A stretch of DNA of 64,000 bases. It comes from Collinsella sp. AK_207A. Its GTDB lineage: Bacteria > Actinomycetota > Coriobacteriia > Coriobacteriales > Coriobacteriaceae. Below, in pieces: positions 49,567 to 59,854 of this stretch. The stretch lies in contig NZ_CABWID010000014.1 in the NCBI RefSeq assembly GCF_902501965.1, positions 1 to 64,000 on the forward strand, in the 5' to 3' direction. The stretch's first letter is position 1; each line of letters begins with the position of its first letter. Below the pieces are notes generated by a model. The model had not been told where the DNA came from, ran no database searches, and saw only the letters and a program-made list of their open reading frames with translations. A program made the translations under genes and the position numbers.

Positions 49567-52275
49567 TTGACGCACCTTATCATGCTGTCGGGTGGTTCTG
49601 GTACGCGGCTGTGGCCGCTTTCCAACGGTGTCCGGTCCAAGCAGTTCCTGAAGGTTCTGCGCGACGGCACGGGCAAGCACGTATCGATGGTCCAGCGCAC
49701 GTTCTCGAAGGTGCGCGACTATATCCCCGACGCGGACGTGACCATCGCAACCTGCGCCGAGCAGGCCAGCATGATCGCCGAGCAGGTGCAAGGAAGCTTT
49801 GCCCTGGCCGTTGAGCCCTCTCGTCGCGATACGGCACCCGCTATCATGCTCGCGTGCGCGCACGTGTTGTGGGAGCAGCACGCCGATCCAGCTGATCCGG
49901 TTATCGTTCTGCCCATAGACTCGTACGTTGATGATGCCTACTACGAGGGCCTTTCCAAGGCTGCGGACGCCGTGCAGCAAGATGCGTCCGATCTCGTTCT
50001 GATTGGCGTCGAGCCAACCTATCCGTCCGAGAAGTACGGCTACATCGTGCCGCGCGTACCGACGGGCCCGCTTCGTCCGGTCGATCGCTTCGTCGAGAAG
50101 CCGTCGGCGGACAAAGCCGAGTTTCTTATTCAGAACGGCGCGCTTTGGAACTGCGGTGTCTTCGCGTTTAGGCTCGAGTACGTCATGCGCATCCTGGGAG
50201 CGTACGGAAACTACGAAGGGTATGCCGACTTGCGGAGTCGCTACAGCGAGCTTCCCAAGAATAGTTTTGATTACGAGGTCGTTGAACGGGCGCATTCCAT
50301 TTCAGTCGTCCCCTATGCGGGCAATTGGAAGGATCTGGGCACGTGGAGCACGCTGACCGAGGAGATGCCCGACACCACATCGGGACGCGTCGTCGTTGAC
50401 GGCTCCTCTAACACCCATGTGATCAACGAGCTTGATCTGCCGCTCGTGGTCTCGGGAGTCCCGAACGCGGTCGTGGTGGCCACGGTGGGCGGAATCCTCG
50501 TATGCGCAAAGGACAAAAGCGCTGGCATTAAGCCGCTCGTCGAGCAGGCGTGCTCGAGCGTTGACCCTCGCTGGCAGCGTTGGTATCAAAACGTCGACGA
50601 GGAGGGGAGAGCCCAGCTCGATGCCCTCGTGAATGATAAGCAGGCCTTTGGCGAGGCCTTCGATCGCGAGCTCCATTTTGGAACGGGCGGTATTCGCGAG
50701 CCCATGGGCATCGGCCCGGCCCTGCTCAATCGCTATACCATCGCGCGTATTTCCCAAGGTCTTGCGAACTGGCTCGTTGCACAGGGCGATGCTCGGCCGA
50801 GCGTTGTCATAGCCCGCGATACGAGAGAGCACGGCGAGGAGTTCGAGCGGGAAACCACGCATGTCCTTGCTGCAAACGGGGCGCGTCCGCTGTGCTTTTC
50901 AGGTCCCGTTCCCACTCCCGTGCTGTCTTTCGCGGTCCGCGAACTCGGTTGCGCGGCTGGCGTTGTGATTACGGCATCGCACAACGCGCGTCAGTACAAC
51001 GGCTTCAAGGTGTACGGACCGGATGGATGCCAAGCCACGACCGAGATGTGCTCTCAAATCCAGGCTGCGATTGAAGCGGTTGATATCTTCAAGGATGTGA
51101 AGCGTTCCGACGCCGCCGCGACTATCGTTCCCGACGATGTGCTCGGCCACTATCGCGACGCGGTGCTGGGCAGCGCTGGTTCTGCGGACTGCTCCGGCCT
51201 GAGGATTGCGTACAGCCCGTTGTGCGGGACGGGGCTTAAGCCGGTCCTTGCCGCCTTCGCCAATCTGGGTGTTTCTCGCGAATGGGGCAACCTCTTCATC
51301 GTGTCCGAGCAAGAGCATGAAGACGGGGTATTTTCGACGTGTCCTAAGCCCAACCCCGAGCTCGCCGAAGCCATGGACCAGGTCATAGCGCTTGCTCAAC
51401 GTGAAGGTTGTGACCTCGCCCTGGCGACCGATCCGGACGCCGACCGACTTGGCGTTGCCGTGCCCGATGGGGATAGTTGGCGCTTGCTGACCGGAAACGA
51501 GGTTGGCGTCCTGCTGCTTTCCTGGCTCGTGCTGCGCGCTGAGCGGGAGGGCGCTGACCTTTCCCAACGCGTGGCCGCTACCACGATCGTAACGACTCCG
51601 CTGGCAGACGTGGTCGCGGAGCGTCATGGGTTCGAGCTGCGTCGCACGCTCACCGGCTTCAAGTTCATCGGTGAGCAGATTGGCTCTCTGGAGCGTCAGG
51701 GACGGGAGTCTGACTTCCTCTTCGGCCTCGAGGAGAGTCTCGGCTATCTTGCGGGCAGCTACGTTCGGGATAAGGATGGCGTCGAGGCGGCGGTCCTCAT
51801 CTCGCAGCTCGCCGCCGAGTTGAAGCAGCGGGGCGTATCGCTCACGCAGGCGCTTGACGAATTGGGTAAAGCCTATGGTTTCTGCGCCGGGAAGCAGCTC
51901 TCGATTCCGTTCGAGGGTAAAGAGGGCGCCTCACGTATGAGCGGAATCATGGCGACGTTTCGCACGAGCCCGCTTGACGAATTCGCCGGCTGCAAGGTGG
52001 TCAAGACCATCGACTACCTTCCGGGAACGCCGATGCCGGTCGTCAACGCGACGGGTCGGGGAGGGGAGCAGCTGCCTCCGTCCAATGTCATCGAATGGCG
52101 TCTCGAGGGCGGCTCTCGGGTCCTTCTGCGCCCCAGCGGTACGGAGCCCAAGCTCAAGGCCTACCTCTATGCCTATGGGGCAACGGAGGATGACGCCTCA
52201 GCATTGCTCGACGCGATGGCGACAACGCTTCGATCGCTCATAAGCGAGATGGAATTCGGAGCTGGCAGGGCATAG
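49567..52275 (+). CDS. Fused mannose-1-phosphate guanylyltransferase and phosphomannomutase/phosphoglucomutase
   Basis: This 902-residue bifunctional enzyme has as residues about 1-345 a nucleotidyltransferase of the ManC type ('GGSGTRLWPLS', 'SRRDTAPAIMLA', 'FVEKPSADKAEF', 'WNCGVFAFR', 'GNWKDLGTWSTL'). From about 355 it is an alpha-D-phosphohexomutase: 'FGTGGIREPMGIGP', the phosphoserine loop 'ITASHNARQYNG' (near 468-479), the metal loop 'ATDPDADRLGVA' (near 623) and the phosphate site 'RPSGTEPKLKAY' (near 857-868). Together these could convert mannose-6-P to GDP-mannose. The mutase half resembles the PgcA/ManB large type, so glucose-1-P production is also possible. It starts at TTG 49567, with GAGAGGA seven bases upstream. 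Confidence 0.9.
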   Translation: MTHLIMLSGGSGTRLWPLSNGVRSKQFLKVLRDGTGKHVSMVQRTFSKVRDYIPDADVTIATCAEQASMIAEQVQGSFALAVEPSRRDTAPAIMLACAHVLWEQHADPADPVIVLPIDSYVDDAYYEGLSKAADAVQQDASDLVLIGVEPTYPSEKYGYIVPRVPTGPLRPVDRFVEKPSADKAEFLIQNGALWNCGVFAFRLEYVMRILGAYGNYEGYADLRSRYSELPKNSFDYEVVERAHSISVVPYAGNWKDLGTWSTLTEEMPDTTSGRVVVDGSSNTHVINELDLPLVVSGVPNAVVVATVGGILVCAKDKSAGIKPLVEQACSSVDPRWQRWYQNVDEEGRAQLDALVNDKQAFGEAFDRELHFGTGGIREPMGIGPALLNRYTIARISQGLANWLVAQGDARPSVVIARDTREHGEEFERETTHVLAANGARPLCFSGPVPTPVLSFAVRELGCAAGVVITASHNARQYNGFKVYGPDGCQATTEMCSQIQAAIEAVDIFKDVKRSDAAATIVPDDVLGHYRDAVLGSAGSADCSGLRIAYSPLCGTGLKPVLAAFANLGVSREWGNLFIVSEQEHEDGVFSTCPKPNPELAEAMDQVIALAQREGCDLALATDPDADRLGVAVPDGDSWRLLTGNEVGVLLLSWLVLRAEREGADLSQRVAATTIVTTPLADVVAERHGFELRRTLTGFKFIGEQIGSLERQGRESDFLFGLEESLGYLAGSYVRDKDGVEAAVLISQLAAELKQRGVSLTQALDELGKAYGFCAGKQLSIPFEGKEGASRMSGIMATFRTSPLDEFAGCKVVKTIDYLPGTPMPVVNATGRGGEQLPPSNVIEWRLEGGSRVLLRPSGTEPKLKAYLYAYGATEDDASALLDAMATTLRSLISEMEFGAGRA

Positions 52276-52321
52276 GAACCGTCTACGCCATCCGCGACCG
52301 CTTCGCCTCAATCGTGAATTA

Positions 52322-53548
52322 CTACGTGGCGCTTCTTCTCAGGAGCGCCACGTTGCAGACGATGAACGCGACGAGCCCGGCGATGTAGACGAGCGTCGCC
52401 CCGTTGGGCCCGAACAGGTCGATGCAGGGCACCGAGCCCGCGATCGCGATGGCACAGATGAGCACGCTGCTGATGACGAGCCCTCGTAACCGGCGCAGGA
52501 CCATGACAACGGTTGCAAGGAACCAGCATGCCGCAACGAGTGCGCAGCTGAGTACCAGGGGAATCGACAGCCCAACGTAGGGAGCGATGGCATCTCCGAA
52601 GAGAAGCGTGTAGAACCACTCGCCGAGGACCGCGAACCCCGCGACGCCCGCAACCGCTATCGCGACGATGGAGATGACCACCTTCTTGATCATGGAGGAG
52701 AACGCTTTCATGTCTCCCGTGGTATAGGCCTCCGCGAGCGGTGTGGCAAGGGGCGCGAAGATGAAGTTGGCCGATACCTGGATGATGGTGACGGGCATGG
52801 CGATCGAGCTGTAGTAGCCGAGCATCGTGGAGCCGAGCATGCTTTCCAGGACGATGCGGGGGATCTGTCCCGCGGCGGTAAAGAGCAGGCTGTATACGGC
52901 AACGGGCAGGCAAGCCTTCAGGAGGCTCAAAACCAGCTTGAGGGGTTCGGCCTGGGGGCGGTAGAACAGATGGGCGCGCCGGGCATCGTAGCAAGCCACC
53001 ACGAGCAACGACGTGAGGAATAGCACGCCGAGCGAGAGGGTGAGGTCGCGGGAGATGAAGAGGCAGGAGCCGAACGTGGCGAGCTCGAGGACCCCCTTTG
53101 CGATGAACGACTTCCCCACGTAGTCCATGCGCATGCGCAGCTGCACGACGCCCTGGTAGACATCGGAGACGCTCTCCGTGAGCTTGAAGAGCATGTAGAG
53201 TGCGATGCAGCAGAGCGTTTGCCATGCATAGCCGGTGAGCAGGGAGAACAGGGCGCATCCCACAAGCGCGATGAGCGAGGTCAGGTAACGCGATTCAACA
53301 TAGGTTGAATCGGCGTATTCATGTGAGATATCGGACGCCTGGTAGTTTCGCATGCCATAAGCGGAAATTGTGTAGAACGTCGTGCAGATGCTCACGGCGA
53401 GCGAGTAGATGCCGGCACCCTCAAAACCGAGGGCGATAGTCACCAGATAGGTGAATAGCCATTGCGAAATCAGATAGATGAAGTTGCCGACCGAGTTCCA
53501 GATGAGATTGGATTTGAGCGTTAGCGCTTCGGGCTGTTTTGCTTCCAC
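52322..53548 (-). CDS. Wzx-type polysaccharide flippase
   Basis: This 408-residue MATE/MOP-fold membrane protein has about 12 helices, starting '[20 protein letters not shown]', the usual opening of oligosaccharide flippases. It would move lipid-linked repeat units to the outer face. A GTG start at 53548 overlaps the end of the acyltransferase gene by 28 bases, giving coupling. A short hairpin (52325-52352) lies at its 3' end. Confidence 0.87.
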   Translation of the reverse strand: MEAKQPEALTLKSNLIWNSVGNFIYLISQWLFTYLVTIALGFEGAGIYSLAVSICTTFYTISAYGMRNYQASDISHEYADSTYVESRYLTSLIALVGCALFSLLTGYAWQTLCCIALYMLFKLTESVSDVYQGVVQLRMRMDYVGKSFIAKGVLELATFGSCLFISRDLTLSLGVLFLTSLLVVACYDARRAHLFYRPQAEPLKLVLSLLKACLPVAVYSLLFTAAGQIPRIVLESMLGSTMLGYYSSIAMPVTIIQVSANFIFAPLATPLAEAYTTGDMKAFSSMIKKVVISIVAIAVAGVAGFAVLGEWFYTLLFGDAIAPYVGLSIPLVLSCALVAACWFLATVVMVLRRLRGLVISSVLICAIAIAGSVPCIDLFGPNGATLVYIAGLVAFIVCNVALLRRSAT

Positions 53549-54135
53549 GTGCCATCGCTTTCGTCGTAGAGCTTGAGGGGCCGCGCCGGGATGCCGGCGA
53601 CGATCGTGTTCTCGGGTACGTCACGTGTGACGACCGCGTTGGCGCCGATGACCGCCCCGTCGCCGACCGTGACGCCCGAGAGGATGCAGGCGTTCTCTCC
53701 CACCCACACGTTGTCTCCAATGCGCACGGGCGAGGAGATGAGCGGCCGCGCGGACGGGTCGGTGTCTGGTGAGCAGGGATCCGCGATGCCGTAGTTGCCA
53801 TGCGAGCTATCGCTGATGAACACCTTCGAGGCAGCGAGGAAGTTATCGCCGATGCTCACGCGTTCCACCGCGGCAATGTGCACGTTGTCGCCCAGATGGC
53901 AGTTCTTGCCAAAGCTAATCTTGGTGACGCGGTCCCCCCGTCCGTTCCCAAAAGCCTCGATACGGCAGCGATACCCGGTGGTGAAGCCACGGCCAAAGCT
54001 CACGCGCGGCTTGCCGCGCAGGTAGAAGGGGCGGCGGATAAGCAGGGCGCTGGGGTAGAAGAGCCTAGTGCACACGGTGGCGTGCACCATACGGAGAATC
54101 TCCGAGAGCGTGTAGTAGTTGTCGATGATGTACAT
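53521..54135 (-). CDS. Hexapeptide-repeat acyltransferase (left-handed beta-helix)
   Basis: This 204-residue protein has hexapeptide repeats from about residue 70 on: '[20 protein letters not shown]', '[20 protein letters not shown]', '[20 protein letters not shown]' and '[20 protein letters not shown]', then '[15 protein letters not shown]'. This matches WbbJ/WcaF-like O-acetyltransferases of surface polysaccharide loci, with the catalytic His in 'DSSHGNYG'. ATG 54135 has GGAG upstream. It is operonic with the flippase and divergent from the next glycosyltransferase. Confidence 0.9.
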   Translation of the reverse strand: MYIIDNYYTLSEILRMVHATVCTRLFYPSALLIRRPFYLRGKPRVSFGRGFTTGYRCRIEAFGNGRGDRVTKISFGKNCHLGDNVHIAAVERVSIGDNFLAASKVFISDSSHGNYGIADPCSPDTDPSARPLISSPVRIGDNVWVGENACILSGVTVGDGAVIGANAVVTRDVPENTIVAGIPARPLKLYDESDGTWKQNSPKR

Positions 54136-54317
54136 GCGAGGACTCCATCTGTCGGACAGGGGAGAAGTATATCGTTCACCCGCCCGGTCCAACCGCTGCG
54201 GACAGAAAGACCATCCGACGTCTGTTTATCCTTTGGTAACGAGACCGCACGGACGGCGCTCCGCGCTTGGTGCTCTAGAATTCCAAAGGTAATGGGTACC
54301 GCTCTGAGAGGTCGTGC

Positions 54318-55118
54318 ATGTATACCGAGCAAGATCACACGTTTGTTATCTGCGCCTATGGCGAGAATCCCTATGTTGAGGAGACGCTCGTATCCCTTGA
54401 GCAGCAGACCGTGCGCTCGCAGATTAAGCTCTCGACCTCCACGCCGAACGATTACCTTAAGGACATCTGTGCGCGGCACGGGGTGGAGATGCTCGTGAAC
54501 CCTGAGAAGAAGGGCGCGGGCGCTGACTGGAACTACGCGTACGATCATGCCGGCACGCCGCTCGTCACCCTGGCCCATCAGGACGATTACTATGAGCCCA
54601 CGTTCACCGAGGAGGTGCTCGCGGAGGCTCGCCGCTACGAGGGCGAGCGCGTCCAGATGTACTTCACCGACTACTTCGAGATGCGCAAGGGCGCCCGCGT
54701 GGCCTCCAACAAGATCCTCAAGGTCAAGCGTATTCTCAACGCCCCGCTCGCTAAGCGCTTCTGGAACGGGAGGATCTGGCTCAAGCGGCGCATCCTTGCG
54801 TTCGGCGATCCCATTTGTTGTCCTGCTTGCACCTACGACCGCACTGTGCTCGGACCGAGTATCTTCGATACCCACTATGTGAACAGCTGCGATTACATGA
54901 CCTACGTTGAGCTGGCGTCCCGGGCGGGGCGATTCGTATTCATCCCCAAGCTGCTCATGGGTCACCGGATCTACGAGGGTTCGGCGACGACCAAGAATCT
55001 GAGCGAGAACATCCGCAAGCGCGAGGACGGCGAGATTCTGGCGACGCTCTGGCCCAAGCCGATCGCCGCCATGGTGAATAACGTGTATGCTACGAGCGAA
55101 TCCAGCAACGAGCTCTAG
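54318..55118 (+). CDS. Family 2 glycosyltransferase
   Basis: This 266-residue GT-A fold protein has 'HTFVICAYGENPYVEETLVS', 'LSTSTPNDYLK', the metal-site region 'VTLAHQDDYYEPTFTEEVL' and a C-terminal acceptor part with several basic residues ('GRIWLKRRILAFGDP'). It lacks the classic D-x-D but has D-D-Y, common in rhamnan or galactan-type transferases. It is followed after 15 bases by a sugar epimerase/dehydratase. Confidence 0.85.
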   Translation: MYTEQDHTFVICAYGENPYVEETLVSLEQQTVRSQIKLSTSTPNDYLKDICARHGVEMLVNPEKKGAGADWNYAYDHAGTPLVTLAHQDDYYEPTFTEEVLAEARRYEGERVQMYFTDYFEMRKGARVASNKILKVKRILNAPLAKRFWNGRIWLKRRILAFGDPICCPACTYDRTVLGPSIFDTHYVNSCDYMTYVELASRAGRFVFIPKLLMGHRIYEGSATTKNLSENIRKREDGEILATLWPKPIAAMVNNVYATSESSNEL

Positions 55119-55133
55119 AAAGAGGACTGCGAT

Positions 55134-55967
55134 ATGAAGACCGTGCTGATAACGGGCGCCTCGGGCTACATCGGAAGCCACGTGACGCGCGCCCTGGCAA
55201 AGAATGGCGTTCGCGTCATCGCGCTCGACCAGCGGAAGGGAGAGGAGCTCGAGGGCGTCCAATGGGTGGTTGCCAACCTCTTCAGCGACGAGTTCGCGCT
55301 GTCCGATTATGTTGACGCTGTTCCCGACGTGTGCCTCCACATGGCTTGGCGGAACGGCTTCGACCATAACAACGAGTCCCACATGCTCGACCTTTCCGGG
55401 CACTACCGGTTCCTCCTCAAGATGATGAACCTCGGCGTGCAGCAGATCGCCGTCATGGGCAGCATGCACGAGGTCGGTTACTGGGAGGGTGCCATCGCTG
55501 AGGACACGCCGTGCAACCCCCAGAGCCTCTACGGCATCTCTAAGGACTCGCTGCGTCGCGCCTTCCTGCTCGAGGCAGCCCGCAAGGGCGTGGTGGCGCA
55601 GTGGCTGCGCGGGTTCTACATCTACGGCGACGACGAGGGCTCGCAGTCCATCTTCGGCAAGATCATCCGTGCGGCGAAGGCGGGGGAGACCCACTTCCCG
55701 TTCACGTCCGGTAAGAACAAGTACGACTTCCTGAGCGTTCAGGAGCTGAGCGAGCAGATAGCGGCATGTGTGCTGCAGGACGAGGTAGCGGGCATCATCA
55801 ACTGCTGCTCCGGCAAGCCGCTCAGCCTGGGCGAGATGATCGAGCGCTTCATCGCCGACCATGGCCTGAACATCACGCTCGATTACGGCAAGTACCCCGA
55901 CCGTCCGTACGATTCTCCCGGTGTATGGGGCGATGCGACGAAGATCGATAAGGTTCTGGGCAGGTAG
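55134..55967 (+). CDS. NAD-dependent epimerase/dehydratase (extended SDR)
   Basis: This 277-residue nucleotide-sugar-modifying SDR has the Rossmann motif 'LITGASGYIGSHVTRAL', catalytic Tyr-x3-Lys in 'SLYGISKDSLRR' and 'RGFYIYGDDEG'. It is shorter than GalE/RmlB (about 330), resembling reductases that make deoxysugars such as dTDP-rhamnose or CDP-abequose-like products. The exact product is unassigned. AAAGAGGA precedes the ATG. Confidence 0.87.
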   Translation: MKTVLITGASGYIGSHVTRALAKNGVRVIALDQRKGEELEGVQWVVANLFSDEFALSDYVDAVPDVCLHMAWRNGFDHNNESHMLDLSGHYRFLLKMMNLGVQQIAVMGSMHEVGYWEGAIAEDTPCNPQSLYGISKDSLRRAFLLEAARKGVVAQWLRGFYIYGDDEGSQSIFGKIIRAAKAGETHFPFTSGKNKYDFLSVQELSEQIAACVLQDEVAGIINCCSGKPLSLGEMIERFIADHGLNITLDYGKYPDRPYDSPGVWGDATKIDKVLGR

Positions 55968-56002
55968 CCTGCTCTCTCCGTTTATCTGAAGGGGTATCTG
56001 GT

Positions 56003-57535
56003 TTGCGTACAGAGGATCGAGAAACGGCGGCTGCGGACGAGCGCGGCAGTGTGTCCTGCCCTGTCTGTTCCCACGATGTTCCGAGAGGCTGGCTTCTGCT
56101 TGCGTATAGCGCGCTGTCCGTCATCGTCATGTCCGTTGCCTTCTGGAGCGTGCTCGACTATGCCGCGAATGCTTCCGTCTCGGCTTTGCAACCCCTCGCG
56201 CTCGTCCTGCTCTTTCTCTTGGGCTGGTTCTTCTTCCGGCTGTGCCGCGTCTTCTCGAGCGATGCGGCCTCGATGTTCCTACTGATCGCCGTTCCGGCCG
56301 TCTCCGCTTTCGGGTTGTTTATTCTGCCCGGCTGGGTTCCCGACGAACAGGTTCATCTTGCCCAGGCCTTCTCCCTTTTCGGGCGTCACGATGGGGCCTG
56401 GCGCATACCGTCAGCGCTCGCTTCCGAAGACGTTATGCCCGGTACCTATCGGGATGCGTATCGGCTGCTCGCCCAGTCCGATACATGGGGCAGCTTGTCG
56501 ACGTTCTCCCGGTATCTTTCTAGCTACTACGACCATCTCTATGCACTGCCCGCTTTGATCGTCACGGTCTGTCGATCTCTCGGAGTCAATGCCTATCTCG
56601 CCTGCTTCGCGTGCCGGATCGCCAACGGCTTGTTGTTCATCGCGTGCGGGTATTGGATGATCCGGGTTATGCCGTTCGGCAAGACGGCCCTGTTCGTCTT
56701 CTTGCTGAACCCCATGCTCGTTCAGCAAGAAGCCTCTTTCTCGGCTGATTGTGTGGCGAACATCGTTTCCCTGGCCTTCGTGGTCTACTTTATCGCGGTG
56801 TTCTGCTCGAAGGCGATTTCTCGCCGGCAGGTCTTGGTCCTTATCGCGCTCGGGGTGCTCGTGCTCGTTTCCAAGTACATGTTCGCGCCGCTTCTCCTGC
56901 TTCCGCTTCTATTTCTCAAGCGTCGTTTCGACGGCAGGACGTGCCTGAAGATCTATATCGGACTGTTCGCGCTCATGATGCTGATGGCGGGTGCGGTCGT
57001 CATCCTCTATCATGGTTCGTTCATGGCGGATGCTTTCGAGCTCATGCGAAGCCCCAAGGCGTTCCTGCGCATCATGCTGAATACGTTCTACATCATGGTT
57101 CCTACTTGGATGCGGTGGTATTTCGGGTCGAATCTGGGCCGCCTCTCAATCGGGCTATGGGAGCCGGCTCTCTGGGCGTACGCCGCCATGCAGTTCGTTG
57201 TCCTCTTCTACAACGATGAGGACAACGAGCGGGTTTTCGATACGATCGACAAGGTCGTCGTGTGCGTGCTCTGCTTCGTCAACTTCGTGCTTATCATCCT
57301 GACCATGCGCGGTTGGACGCTGACCGTGGACAAGGTATCCGATTACATCATGGGCGTGCAGGGGCGGTATCTGTTCCCGCTCGGACTGTTGCTCTTGATG
57401 TGCGTGTTGAGACCCCATAAGAAAATGTCTCAGGGGGGGGTCTTGGTAACTGTTGCGTGTTTGATCGTGGCGTGCTATGTCATGAACATGCCGTGCATCC
57501 TTGCGAGCTTTGGAGTCGCTCTCTTTCCGCTCTAG
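56003..57535 (+). CDS. DUF2142-type polytopic membrane protein (glycan-locus)
   Basis: This 510-residue protein has about twelve hydrophobic helices. After the second or third comes 'LPGWVPDEQVHLAQAFSLFG', the P-D-E-x-x-H block of DUF2142, a GT-C-like family thought to include sugar transferases that use polyprenyl-phosphate donors. The extracellular loop 'SYYDHLYALPAL' and the late 'VQGRYLFPLGLLLLM' are also family features. TTG 56003 is chosen with GAAGGGG upstream. Function inferred only. Confidence 0.75.
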   Translation: MRTEDRETAAADERGSVSCPVCSHDVPRGWLLLAYSALSVIVMSVAFWSVLDYAANASVSALQPLALVLLFLLGWFFFRLCRVFSSDAASMFLLIAVPAVSAFGLFILPGWVPDEQVHLAQAFSLFGRHDGAWRIPSALASEDVMPGTYRDAYRLLAQSDTWGSLSTFSRYLSSYYDHLYALPALIVTVCRSLGVNAYLACFACRIANGLLFIACGYWMIRVMPFGKTALFVFLLNPMLVQQEASFSADCVANIVSLAFVVYFIAVFCSKAISRRQVLVLIALGVLVLVSKYMFAPLLLLPLLFLKRRFDGRTCLKIYIGLFALMMLMAGAVVILYHGSFMADAFELMRSPKAFLRIMLNTFYIMVPTWMRWYFGSNLGRLSIGLWEPALWAYAAMQFVVLFYNDEDNERVFDTIDKVVVCVLCFVNFVLIILTMRGWTLTVDKVSDYIMGVQGRYLFPLGLLLLMCVLRPHKKMSQGGVLVTVACLIVACYVMNMPCILASFGVALFPL

Positions 57536-57648
57536 CTTCAGCTCCGGAGTTCTCTAACGCAAAGCTCCTAAGCTCAAAGCCCCCTGACCCTTCATCGAGT
57601 CGTTGCTGTGGGATAAAGCTTTCGGCTTTCGTTGGAGGTCTGTATTAA

Positions 57649-59685
57649 ATGAAAACAGGTGAGTTGGGACCAAGGACCCTGTCGAGCGGGTTCATTATCC
57701 GTGTGTGCGGGACGATGATGCTCGCCATGGACGTTTACTGCCTATTCCGCTTCACTATCATCGCATCCATGCTCGTCTGCTGCCTATCGGCCGTTGCGTT
57801 CATGCTGGTTTATGGGGCGGTAAAAAAATCGTTTCCCCTTGCCGGGCACATGAGCATCTTTGGGTTGTTGACCGCGCTTGCACCGATGGCGCTCATCTCG
57901 CTCGTTGCGGGGCTGCTGCTCGAGCTTCTCACGCTCTTCGGGCTATCGGATTCTCTTGCCGGCGGAGCACTGCTCTGGAGCAGGGAAAGATTAGCGATCT
58001 TTGTTGTAACGGCGTTCTTTTTCCAGGTGGGTTTTATTTACATTCGCGCGTATCTGAGGAACTCGTATCCTGAAGCTGCTGCGGATTCTCTTTTCGACAG
58101 AAAGGGCATCGCCTTTCTTGGCACATGTGTTTCTTCTGCAGCGCTTATCGCGGTTCTACTTGCAGTGATGCTTGGGGGTACGTACTCGGTTATCTATCGA
58201 TCGCTGCTGCTGGTGCTCGAGCTCCTGCTCTCCATAGCGTTCGTTTTCCTCGCCATCAAGTTTCTTGGAAGGAAGGTCGAGTTTCTCTTTCTCGCTCTCG
58301 CTATCACGTTGGGCTCCTACCTATCGTTCGCATTGCCGCCTGTCACCAATCTCGCTCCCGACGATCAAATTCATTACGAGCGTGCGCTAGGGCTCTCATT
58401 TCTCGGACATGGCGAGGTCGGTGCTCTCGAGGGAGAACTGGTAGATGTTCCCTGGGGCCGAGGAGGGGGTCTTAACCATGAGCGTATCGACGAGTTTTGC
58501 AAGCGCATGGAAGAGGTTGGTTCCGATTCAAATGCAACGGACAACGGGCGCGAGAGCATAGGCTTCGTAGTGCCGGTTTCAGGCGAATTGTATCTTTTTG
58601 TGCCGATCGTCGGGGCGATACCCTCCGCACTCGGGCTCTGGATGGGCAGGCTGCTGCATCTTTCGTTTGTCGGGACATTTATACTCGGCAGATGGTTCAA
58701 TCTGCTCTTTTATGTGCTGGTCGTATTTGGTGCAATTGGCATCACGCCGGTAAAGAAGGTGCTCTTCGCGGTGGTGGGGCTGCTCCCAACAGCCCTTTTC
58801 TTGGCTTCCGGCTACTCCTACGATCCCTGGTTGCTTGCTCTGAGCATGCTGGGGCTGGCGTTGTTCGCGAGACTCTATTGCGGTTCGCCGGCAGGTTCGG
58901 TAACGGTCGTTTCGTTCGTTCCCTGTCTTATTGTTTTTACGTTGGCGATCATGGTCAAGGCAGTTTACTTTCCGCTCATCGGCCTTTTGTTCCTGATTCC
59001 CGCGAGACAATGTGCGAGTCGTGAGGAGGCAAGGCGATGTCGGGTGTCGGTGCTCGTCCTTGCGCTTCTCCTCGTCTTGTCCTTTGTGTTGCCCATGCTC
59101 TTTTCTCCCGCGGCGCAGGCAGGCGATGTGCGCGGTGGTACAGATGTGAATGCCTTGGGGCAAGTTTCCTATATCCTGCACCATCCGCTTGCCTATACGG
59201 GGACCTTGCTGCGCTTCATGCTGAACTATGTCTCGCCGGCGTCATCGAACGGCTATTCGATTTACTACGCCTATGTTGGGAGCGATATATCGGTCTTTCC
59301 CCTGTCCGCCTTCTCAACGGTGCCGTTTATCATTCTGCTGCTGAGTGCCCAGGTCATATTTGGGGATGAAACGTCCCCCATCTTCACGTTCAAATCGAAA
59401 TGCTGGATCTCCCTTTTGGTCTTCTTGATGATCTCCCTCTCGGCCACGGCTCTCTATGTCTCCTTCACCGGCGTTGGGAGTGGGGAGATTGCAGGGATGC
59501 AGCCCCGGTATCTTCTTCCTCTCTTGTGCCCTGCGTTCATGATGGTGCGAACTCGATGCGTTGGGGAGGAGCCCCTCGCCTCCCTGTTGGAATCAAGGAT
59601 TCATGTGATAACGCTACCTGGAGTCATAGCAGCCATATCAGGGCTATCCGTGTTGCTCGATTTCGTCTGGGTTGCTTCTTGGTAG
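57649..59685 (+). CDS. Second DUF2142-type membrane protein
   Basis: This 678-residue protein has about fourteen helices. The diagnostic loop is 'PPVTNLAPDDQIHYERALGL' (D-D-Q-x-H in place of P-D-E-x-x-H), and 'GMQPRYLLPLLCPAFM' marks the C-terminal part. It is longer than the 56-kb paralogue by an N-terminal multi-helix block of about 200 residues. The pair may act as GT-C transferases or in export. GGAGG lies ten bases before the ATG. The DNA is more AT-rich than in the first half of the window. Confidence 0.75.
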   Translation: MKTGELGPRTLSSGFIIRVCGTMMLAMDVYCLFRFTIIASMLVCCLSAVAFMLVYGAVKKSFPLAGHMSIFGLLTALAPMALISLVAGLLLELLTLFGLSDSLAGGALLWSRERLAIFVVTAFFFQVGFIYIRAYLRNSYPEAAADSLFDRKGIAFLGTCVSSAALIAVLLAVMLGGTYSVIYRSLLLVLELLLSIAFVFLAIKFLGRKVEFLFLALAITLGSYLSFALPPVTNLAPDDQIHYERALGLSFLGHGEVGALEGELVDVPWGRGGGLNHERIDEFCKRMEEVGSDSNATDNGRESIGFVVPVSGELYLFVPIVGAIPSALGLWMGRLLHLSFVGTFILGRWFNLLFYVLVVFGAIGITPVKKVLFAVVGLLPTALFLASGYSYDPWLLALSMLGLALFARLYCGSPAGSVTVVSFVPCLIVFTLAIMVKAVYFPLIGLLFLIPARQCASREEARRCRVSVLVLALLLVLSFVLPMLFSPAAQAGDVRGGTDVNALGQVSYILHHPLAYTGTLLRFMLNYVSPASSNGYSIYYAYVGSDISVFPLSAFSTVPFIILLLSAQVIFGDETSPIFTFKSKCWISLLVFLMISLSATALYVSFTGVGSGEIAGMQPRYLLPLLCPAFMMVRTRCVGEEPLASLLESRIHVITLPGVIAAISGLSVLLDFVWVASW

Positions 59686-59854
59686 GGGGAGCCGCATCTT
59701 TTGATGCCAAGCGCCCGTTCTCCTGGCACGACCTTTTTCTGGTTTTGAATCGGTTCGCGTAGATGCCGTTTGATTACCTATAAAATGGCTTCGCATACTT
59801 GAACATGAGGGCTGAACCTCTGCCGTCATCTCGATTGAGGGTTGTGAAATAAAG

